10,221 nt of DNA from Nitratireductor sp. (GTDB lineage Bacteria; Pseudomonadota; Alphaproteobacteria; Rhizobiales; Rhizobiaceae): positions 1 to 10,221 of the forward strand of contig JAGRLQ010000018.1 in assembly GCA_020441735.1 (NCBI GenBank). Direction: 5' to 3'. Within the stretch, counting starts at the first letter, position 1, and each line of letters opens with the position of its first letter. Shown here one piece after another: positions 5,696 through 10,221 of the stretch. A program made the position numbers and the translations under genes. Below the pieces are notes generated by a model. That model saw only the letters and a program-made list of their open reading frames with translations, searched no databases and was not told the DNA's origin.

Positions 5696-6400
5696 CTATT
5701 CTTCCCGGCTCGGCAGCTTGTCGATGCCCCCGTTCTTCTTTGACCACTGAAGCGGCTTGCCGAGGAACTCCTCGACGGCCTTCAGCGTTTTGGCATCGAA
5801 CAGCTTTTCCTTTTTCGCCACCGCCAACACATCCTTCCAGGTGGTCAGGTAGTGCAGCTTCATGCCGTGTCTGGCGAGTGTCTTCGGTGCATCCTTGAAG
5901 ATGCCGTAATAGAAGACCGAGAACGTGTCGGTGACTTCGGCGCCCGCCTCACGAATGGCATTGGCGAAGGAGATTTTCGAGCCTCCATCGGTGGTCAGAT
6001 CCTCGACGAACAGGACGCGCTGGCCTTCCTTCAGATCGCCTTCGATGCGGGCATTGCGGCCGAACCCCTTGGGCTTTTTGCGGATATAGATCATGGGAAG
6101 CCCCATGCGCTCGGCAATGAAAGCGGCATAGGGTATGCCCGCCGTCTCGCCGCCGGCGATAACGTCGTATTTCTCGAAGCCCGCATCGCGCAGCACGGTG
6201 GCAACCCCGAAATCGGAAACGGCCGAGCGGATACGCGGATAGGAAATCAGCTTGCGGCAGTCGATATAGACCGGGCTCTTCAATCCCGAAGTGAAGGTAT
6301 AGGGTTCGTCGGCGCGGAAATGGACGGCGCCGATCTCCCAGAGCATTTTGGCGGTCAGTTCGGCGATCATCGCGCGGTCGGGAAAGGTGTTCTGAAACAT
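5696..6400 (-). CDS. pyrE: Orotate phosphoribosyltransferase
   Basis: 234 residues from ATG 6400. PyrE joins orotate and phosphoribosyl pyrophosphate to give orotidine 5'-phosphate in cytosolic de novo pyrimidine synthesis. The orotate-binding segment FTSGLKSPVYIDCR is at residues 36-49, the catalytic-loop lysine region YIRKKPKGFG at 105-114, and the PRPP-binding motif VLFVEDLTTDGGSK at 129-142. The length fits the alphaproteobacterial form. The frame stays open for 56 more codons upstream, but that stretch is rich in Pro, Ser and Arg and is unlike PyrE, so ATG 6400 is chosen. A loose AGGA lies about ten bases before it. A TATAAT hexamer about 150 bp upstream and a strong leader hairpin (6494-6521) suggest a long 5' leader. 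It shares the 5603-5632 terminator with the convergent coiled-coil gene. No other pyr gene is visible here. Confidence 0.96.
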   Translation of the reverse strand: MFQNTFPDRAMIAELTAKMLWEIGAVHFRADEPYTFTSGLKSPVYIDCRKLISYPRIRSAVSDFGVATVLRDAGFEKYDVIAGGETAGIPYAAFIAERMGLPMIYIRKKPKGFGRNARIEGDLKEGQRVLFVEDLTTDGGSKISFANAIREAGAEVTDTFSVFYYGIFKDAPKTLARHGMKLHYLTTWKDVLAVAKKEKLFDAKTLKAVEEFLGKPLQWSKKNGGIDKLPSREE

Positions 6401-6493
6401 GGCGGAGGCGTCCTGACGGTTTTCCTGGTCGGGCAATGCTGTAGCAAGATTGCCGGGCTTTTGCGACGGTGGCCGCGTCAACGAACTGTGGAT

Positions 6494-6521
6494 GGCCGGC
6501 CGGATGATCCGGCAGCCGGCC
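6494..6521 (-). promoter_or_regulatory. GC-rich hairpin in the pyrE leader
   Basis: Arms GGCCGGC (6494-6500) and GCCGGCC (6515-6521) enclose an inner stem CGGA/TCCG (6501-6511) with loop TGA. If pyrE is transcribed from the TATAAT at 6549-6554, this lies in the 5' untranslated RNA, over 90 bases before the start codon. No U-tract follows, so it is not a classical attenuator terminator. It could stabilise the leader or be a protein-binding palindrome. Confidence 0.4.
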
Positions 6522-6548
6522 AGCCGTGGGCATGACGGCGACATTGAC

Positions 6549-6554
6549 ATTATA
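6549..6554 (-). promoter_or_regulatory. Candidate -10 box (TATAAT) for pyrE
   Basis: Read on the minus strand this is a perfect TATAAT, uncommon in such GC-rich DNA, about 150 bp upstream of the pyrE start. No good -35 lies at 16-18 bp (the best nearby, TTGTTA, is only 8 bp away), so the assignment rests on the -10 alone. Confidence 0.3.
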
Positions 6555-6642
6555 CGAAAGTTTAACAACCCTGCGCGGCGGGAGTGGGCGGCGATTCGCC
6601 GGGTTAATGGCGTATCGTCATTTTCAAACCAAGGAGGGGACC

Positions 6643-6813
6643 ATGTCTCTCAGCGCACCTACCACAGTCGTGTTCATCATCTCGGTGATCATCGCCATCA
6701 TCGGCCTGCTTGCCGCACTTGCGGTCATTCCGGGCCTGCCGATTTCGTCCTTCTGGATCATGGCAATTGCCTGGGTCGTTCTGGCGGCAGGCTGCCTGTT
6801 CAAGGGCGTGTAG
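6643..6813 (+). CDS. Small two-helix membrane protein, function unknown
   Basis: 56 residues from ATG 6643, preceded by a near-ideal AAGGAGGGG ribosome binding site (6631-6639). Longer in-frame starts upstream lack such a site and give an unlike, arginine-rich N-terminus, so they are rejected. Residues about 8-31 (VVFIISVIIAIIGLLAALAVIPG) and 36-52 (SSFWIMAIAWVVLAAGC) are two hydrophobic helices split by a Pro/Gly turn, GLPISS; the C-terminus CLFKGV is short and basic. It is probably an inner-membrane hairpin. I recognise no named family or motif. It has its own terminator 31 bp downstream and looks monocistronic, with pyrE divergent on its left. The strong ribosome binding site argues that it is a real gene despite its size. 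Confidence 0.8.
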   Translation: MSLSAPTTVVFIISVIIAIIGLLAALAVIPGLPISSFWIMAIAWVVLAAGCLFKGV

Positions 6814-6844
6814 CGGACCTCAAAAGTCCTGCAAGAAAATCTGC

Positions 6845-6872
6845 AAAACCGGCGGTCTCCCGCCGGTTTTTT
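6845..6872 (+). terminator. Rho-independent terminator after the small membrane protein gene
   Basis: Stem AAAACCGGCG (6845-6854) pairs with CGCCGGTTTT (6861-6870) around a short GTCTCC loop, and the T-run reaches 6872 (six Ts). It separates the small membrane protein gene from the rhodanese gene on the same strand, so the two should be separate transcription units. Confidence 0.9.
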
Positions 6873-6964
6873 GTTGCGGGCGATGTGCCGCATTGTAATC
6901 CGCAAGCCGCTTCTCCAGTTTTGGCGGCGTGGGGGTCTTGATTCAAAAAGACGTGGAGGAATTC

Positions 6965-7597
6965 ATGCGGAATTCAATGATGCTGAGCGGATTGGCAAAA
7001 ATCGGCCTGGGCGCGATGTTGCTGTGGCTTTCGGCCCTGTTTTCGGCCACGGGACTTCAGGCTGAGGAATTGAAGGTCGGCATAGCCCGGGACATGCCTT
7101 CAGTGACGGTCGATACGCCCACGGGCAAGGTCACCATCGTGCGGATTCAGGATCCCGAAAACGAGATCACTGGCGATTTCGCCAAAACGTCCCGGGCCTG
7201 TCCGCCGTTCTGCATCCAGCCGATGTCACCTGCCGAAGGGGTGACAACCATCGGTGAACTGGAACTCATCGAACTGCTGAAGGACCCCGAGGCGATCGTC
7301 ATCGATAGCCGGACGGCGGAATGGTTTGCCGAGGGCACCATCCCCGGCGCGATCCATCTGCCCTATACGGTGATTGCCGAGCAGCTTGACCAGCTTGGCT
7401 GCGAAGTCGACTTTGACGGCTGGGATTGTGCCGGCGCCAAGCAGGTTGCCCTGTTCTGCAACGGGCTGTGGTGCGGCCAGTCGCCAACCGCCATAAGGGC
7501 AATGGTTGCGGCCGGCTTCCCGCCGGAGAAAATCAGCTACTATCGTGGCGGCATGCAGAACTGGCAGTTGTTGGGGCTGACGGTCATCAAGCCATAG
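6965..7597 (+). CDS. Exported rhodanese-like (sulfurtransferase) domain protein
   Basis: 210 residues from ATG 6965, with GGAGGA (6955-6960) four bases upstream; a GTG at 6929 gives a longer form but has no comparable site. The N-terminus is a Sec signal peptide: basic MRNS, a hydrophobic stretch to about residue 28, and a likely cut after LQA (33), giving a periplasmic protein. The rhodanese domain spans about 97-208: IVIDSRTAEWFAEGTIPGAIHLPY (111-134, split motif IDSR and GTIPGAIHLP), active-site loop VALFCNGLWCGQSP (161-174), and the end motif YRGGMQNWQLLG. Cys165 is the expected persulfide-carrying cysteine. The loop has a second cysteine (Cys170) and is longer than the usual CxxGxR. A CPPFC motif (79-83) and Cys146/Cys155 give more thiols that could form disulfides or bind metal. 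The partner is unknown. It converges with the cation transporter gene, with 27 bp between stops. Confidence 0.92.
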   Translation: MRNSMMLSGLAKIGLGAMLLWLSALFSATGLQAEELKVGIARDMPSVTVDTPTGKVTIVRIQDPENEITGDFAKTSRACPPFCIQPMSPAEGVTTIGELELIELLKDPEAIVIDSRTAEWFAEGTIPGAIHLPYTVIAEQLDQLGCEVDFDGWDCAGAKQVALFCNGLWCGQSPTAIRAMVAAGFPPEKISYYRGGMQNWQLLGLTVIKP

Positions 7598-7624
7598 CGG
7601 CTTTCCGCGAAAGACGGGTAGCGA

Positions 7625-8275
7625 TCAGGGTTTCTCCGCCGCCCGCTTTTCTGCCAGTGCCTGGGTGATGATCTGCCAGGCGGACGACAGGAACAGGCTT
7701 GCCATGATTGCGGCGACGATCAGGTCGGGCCAGCCGGTTGCCGTACCCCAGACGCCCAAAGCAGCGATCATGACGGCAACATTGCCGATAGCGTCGTTGC
7801 GCGAGCATAGCCAGACCGAGCGCACATTGGCGTCACCATCCTTGTAGGCAATGAGCAGCAGCACACTCGCCACATTGGCGGCAAGCGCCAGAAGGCCGAT
7901 GACGCCCATGATCTCGGCTTCCGGCACGCCGGTGTAGAAGACCTTCCAGGCCGTTGATCCCAGCACCCAAAGCCCCATGGCGAGCAGACTTGCGCCCTTG
8001 AGCAAGGCAACATTGGCGCGGGTTGCAAGTGGCATGCCGATGGCGGCGAGCGACAGGCCATAGGTCAGCGAGTCGCCGAGGAAATCGAGTGCGTCTGCCT
8101 GTAATGCCTGGGATCGGGCGAGGTAGCCGGCGGCCATCTCGACGATGAACATTGTTGCATTGATGGCAATGACGGCAACCAGGCGCCGGCGGTAATCATC
8201 CGACATGCCCTCGAAGATCGCTTCGTCGTGATGATGGTGGTGGCCTGCGCCCAAGGGTTCTGCTCCTGGTGTCAT
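7625..8275 (-). CDS. CDF-type cation efflux transporter lacking the C-terminal domain
   Basis: 216 residues from ATG 8275. A TTG at 8287 has a better-placed GAGGA but would lie almost at the predicted transcription start, so the start is uncertain by four codons. After a His5 tract (12-16), about six membrane helices run from residue 32 to 205. The transmembrane metal site is atypical: helix 2 carries D64-FLG-D68 where zinc CDFs have HxxxD, and helix 5 carries C157-SRN-D161 where HxxxD is expected. The protein stops soon after helix 6, so the cytoplasmic C-terminal domain of typical CDFs (about 300 residues) is missing. CDF proteins exchange divalent cations for protons in the inner membrane. 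A divergent MerR-family gene and a shared operator make a metal-induced exporter likely. Zn, Cd, Co and Fe cannot be distinguished from sequence alone. Confidence 0.92.
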   Translation of the reverse strand: MTPGAEPLGAGHHHHHDEAIFEGMSDDYRRRLVAVIAINATMFIVEMAAGYLARSQALQADALDFLGDSLTYGLSLAAIGMPLATRANVALLKGASLLAMGLWVLGSTAWKVFYTGVPEAEIMGVIGLLALAANVASVLLLIAYKDGDANVRSVWLCSRNDAIGNVAVMIAALGVWGTATGWPDLIVAAIMASLFLSSAWQIITQALAEKRAAEKP

Positions 8276-8299
8276 GCATCTTGTCAATCGGTTCCTCTA

Positions 8300-8330
8300 A
8301 ACCTAATGTCTCTAGTAGCTATAGGTTCAA
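8300..8330 (-). promoter_or_regulatory. MerR-type promoter/operator of the cation transporter gene
   Basis: On the minus strand, -35 TTGAAC (8325-8330) and -10 TAGGTT (8300-8305) are 19 bp apart, the over-long spacing that MerR-family activators correct by twisting the DNA. Between and over them lies an imperfect 26-bp dyad (8301-8326) with outer arms ACCTA/TAGGT and 8 of 13 positions paired. The predicted transcript start near 8293 leaves about 18 bases before ATG 8275. The MerR gene begins 16 bp from the other side. Confidence 0.8.
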
Positions 8331-8345
8331 GAGGAAAATCGAAAA

Positions 8346-8762
8346 ATGTTGTCGATTGGCGAATTGTCCATGCGTACCGGCGTCAAGGTGCCGACCATCC
8401 GCTATTACGAGCAGATGGGGTTGATTTCCGCCCCCGAGCGTTCGGCGGGCAATCAGCGACGTTATTCAAGCGTTGAACTCGAGCGGCTTTCCTTCATCCG
8501 GCATGCTCGCGATCTCGGGCTTTCCATCGAGGCGATCCGCGATCTGGCCCGGCTTTCTGAAAATCCGGACATGGCTTGCAGTGAGGCGCATGAGATTGCC
8601 GGCAGTCATCTGGAAGCGGTTCAAACCCGCATCGAGCGGTTGACGCGGCTGGCCGGTGAATTGCATCGGATTGCTGCCAGTTGCCGGGGCGGAGGTAAGG
8701 TGGGTGAATGCCACATCATCCGCGCGCTGGCCGATCATGCGTTATGCGAGGGGGAGCACTAA
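8346..8762 (+). CDS. MerR-family metal-responsive regulator (ZntR/CadR/PbrR-like)
   Basis: 138 residues from ATG 8346, with GAGGA (8331-8335) ten bases upstream. The MerR helix-turn-helix is at residues 1-40: MLSIGELSMRTGVKVPTIRYYEQMGLI, then the wing GNQRRY (35-40). A long dimerisation helix covers about 78-112. Candidate metal-binding residues are Cys78, His82, His88, Cys113, Cys122, His123 and Cys134; the spacing Cys78...Cys113...Cys122 resembles the Zn/Cd/Pb/Co sensors rather than the Cu(I) sensor CueR. These proteins sit on the over-spaced promoter of their target and activate it when metal binds. The divergent CDF transporter with a matching operator is the clear target, and autoregulation is likely because the operator lies just upstream of its own start. 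The stop codon overlaps the convergent GcvT/FAD gene by 4 bp. Confidence 0.94.
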   Translation: MLSIGELSMRTGVKVPTIRYYEQMGLISAPERSAGNQRRYSSVELERLSFIRHARDLGLSIEAIRDLARLSENPDMACSEAHEIAGSHLEAVQTRIERLTRLAGELHRIAASCRGGGKVGECHIIRALADHALCEGEH

Positions 8763-10221
8763 CCCCTCAACCGCTCGCCTTTCGGGTCGAACGGCGCTTC
8801 GGAGAGCAGTTTGGCGCGGTGGGGCAGACCGAGGATGGCGATGTCGAACTCGCTGCCGGGTTCAGCCAGTTCCGTTCTGACGAAACCGAGCGCCAGCGAC
8901 TTGCCGACGGAATGACCGTAGGCGCCGGAAGAGACGCGGCCTGCCGGTTTGCCGTCCGGGGTGAAGACCGGCTCGCCACCGGAAGCATCGGCATTGTTCG
9001 GCGTTTCGACCTCGAAGATCACCAGCTTTTCGCGCGGCGCTTTTTCCTTCAGCTTCATCCAGGCATCGCGGCCGAGAAAGGTGGGCTTGTCATCCTTGAT
9101 CAGCCGGTCGAGGCCGACTTCCTGTGGCCAGTATTCCGGTGAATACTCACGACTCCAGGAGCCATAGCCCTTTTCGACGCGTAGCGAGAGCAGGGAACGC
9201 CCGCCGACCGGGATTGCGCCGAGATCGCGGCCTGCCTCCAGCAGCGACTCGTACAACGCCAGTTGATCGGCTTCCTGGCAATAGAGTTCCCAGCCGAGAT
9301 CACCGGTGAAGGAGACTCGCAGACCGATGGCGTCGACGCCTGCAACCGTCAGGCGTTTGGAGCGCATGAACTTCCAGTTGTCGTTCGACAAATCCTCATT
9401 GGTCAGGCGCTGCAGCAGTTCGCGGGATTTCGGCCCGGCAACGTTGAAGCCGGTCCTGGCGGCAGTCTGCGAGGTAAACGAGACTTCCTTCGGCCGCTCC
9501 ACCATGTTGAAGAAGCGCTGGTGATAGCGTTCGGCGATGCCGGAGCCGACCATGTAATAGTGGTCGTCATCCAGCATGGTGATGGTGAAATCGCCGGCAA
9601 TGCCGCCGCGCACGCCGAGCATGGGCGTCAGGCAGGAACGGCCGATCTCGGTGGGGACATTGTTGGCGACGATCGCGTCGAGCCATTCGCGGCTGCCCTT
9701 GCCCCTGATCTCGTATTTGGCGAAGTTGGAAACGTCGATGACGCCGGCATTTTCGCGCAGCGCTGCGCATTCGCGCTTGACCTCGTTGAACCAGTCCTGT
9801 CGTTCGAAGCCATAGGTTTCGCATGCGTCCCGCCCTTCGCCGGCAAACCACAGCGGGTGCTCCCAGCCATAGTTGAGACCCATGACGGCACCGAGCTGCT
9901 TTTGTTTTTCATAGGCAGGGCGCATGCGCACCGGGCGGCCCGCCTCGCGCTCCTCGTAAGGAAAGTGAATCTTGAAGCGGTGGGAATAGCTGTCCATGAC
10001 CTTTGCCTTGACGAAGGTCTTGGGTGTCCAGTCGAGGCCGAAGCGGGCGAGATCCCAGGGGAACATGTCGAGTTCGGGTTCGCCCTCGACGATCCATTGC
10101 GCCAGCATGGAGCCGAGGCCGCCCGACTGGGAAAAGCCCGGAATGATGCCGTTGCAGCACCAGTAGTTTTTGAGTTCCGGCACCGGACCGTAAAGCGCTG
10201 CGGCATCGGGCGACCAGATCA
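8759..10221 (-). CDS. FAD-dependent oxidoreductase with GcvT domain (dimethylglycine/sarcosine dehydrogenase-like), N-terminus cut by window edge
   Basis: 486 codons plus the stop are visible, and the frame runs off the right edge without a stop; the GTG at 10183 is internal, because in-frame sequence before it (SPDAAALYGPVPELKNYW) continues the family pattern. What is seen is the end of the FAD domain (IIPGFSQSGGLGSML, IVEGEPE), the linker domain, then the GcvT-like folate-binding domain (VSFTGDLGWELYC, LRVEKGYGSWSREYSPEYWP) and its C-terminal barrel, ending FDPKGERLRG. The N-terminal nucleotide-binding loop and flavin-linking histidine lie outside. It is a paralogue of the gene at the left edge (GFSQGGGVG against GFSQSGGLG; LRLEKGFGSWGRE against LRVEKGYGSWSRE), so both probably act on N-methylated amines with different substrates. 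The stop overlaps the convergent MerR gene by 4 bp. Confidence 0.9.
   Translation of the reverse strand, partial: IWSPDAAALYGPVPELKNYWCCNGIIPGFSQSGGLGSMLAQWIVEGEPELDMFPWDLARFGLDWTPKTFVKAKVMDSYSHRFKIHFPYEEREAGRPVRMRPAYEKQKQLGAVMGLNYGWEHPLWFAGEGRDACETYGFERQDWFNEVKRECAALRENAGVIDVSNFAKYEIRGKGSREWLDAIVANNVPTEIGRSCLTPMLGVRGGIAGDFTITMLDDDHYYMVGSGIAERYHQRFFNMVERPKEVSFTSQTAARTGFNVAGPKSRELLQRLTNEDLSNDNWKFMRSKRLTVAGVDAIGLRVSFTGDLGWELYCQEADQLALYESLLEAGRDLGAIPVGGRSLLSLRVEKGYGSWSREYSPEYWPQEVGLDRLIKDDKPTFLGRDAWMKLKEKAPREKLVIFEVETPNNADASGGEPVFTPDGKPAGRVSSGAYGHSVGKSLALGFVRTELAEPGSEFDIAILGLPHRAKLLSEAPFDPKGERLRG

Noticed and set aside
5852..6535. A 227-codon plus-strand open frame
   Set aside because: It is antisense to pyrE, whose motifs are unmistakable, and its protein shows no family features.
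6401..6568. N-terminal extension of PyrE by 56 residues
   Set aside because: The extension does not resemble PyrE and would cross the leader hairpin and the only good -10 box; ATG 6400 fits the family length.
7601..7613. CTTTC-CGC-GAAAG palindrome between the rhodanese and transporter genes as a terminator
   Set aside because: The stem is only 5 bp and no T-run follows on either strand.

Overview
The window looks like a chromosomal segment of an alphaproteobacterium, probably of the Rhizobium/Agrobacterium group (Hyphomicrobiales). This is inferred from the GC-rich coding style, an alphaproteobacterial-type PyrE and the abundance of FAD/GcvT-type methylamine oxidoreductases. No rRNA, tRNA, CRISPR array or recognisable insertion sequence was seen.

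Layout. Two paralogous FAD-dependent oxidoreductases with C-terminal GcvT (aminomethyltransferase, folate-binding) domains, of the dimethylglycine/sarcosine dehydrogenase type, run off the two ends of the window, both on the minus strand: 1-2229 lacks its C-terminus and 8759-10221 lacks its N-terminal FAD domain. Next to the first is a 398-bp AT-richer gene-free stretch with inverted repeats. Then comes a plus-strand pair, a small cupin (2628-3047) and a ComA/phosphosulfolactate-synthase-like TIM-barrel protein (3172-3972). On the minus strand follow an ECHDC3-like crotonase-fold protein (4140-4961) and, after a divergent intergenic region dense in TTGACC motifs, a small membrane-anchored coiled-coil protein on the plus strand (5263-5577). 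This gene and pyrE (5696-6400, minus) converge on one strong bidirectional terminator.

Further right are a 56-residue two-helix membrane protein with its own terminator (6643-6813), a periplasmic Cys-rich rhodanese (6965-7597), and a divergent metal-homeostasis pair. That pair is a short CDF-type cation transporter without a C-terminal domain (7625-8275, minus) and a ZntR/CadR-like MerR regulator (8346-8762, plus). They share a canonical MerR operator with a 19-bp-spaced promoter.

How the genes fit together. The two GcvT/FAD enzymes would demethylate N-methylated amines and pass C1 units to tetrahydrofolate. The MerR/CDF pair is a self-contained metal-responsive export module. PyrE is pyrimidine housekeeping. 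The most unusual element is the cupin plus ComA-like pair. It is in an organism where coenzyme M is not expected, no ComB/ComC/ComDE-type partner is visible, and a family-typical lysine appears to be replaced. Its chemistry is open and it is the best candidate here for something undescribed.
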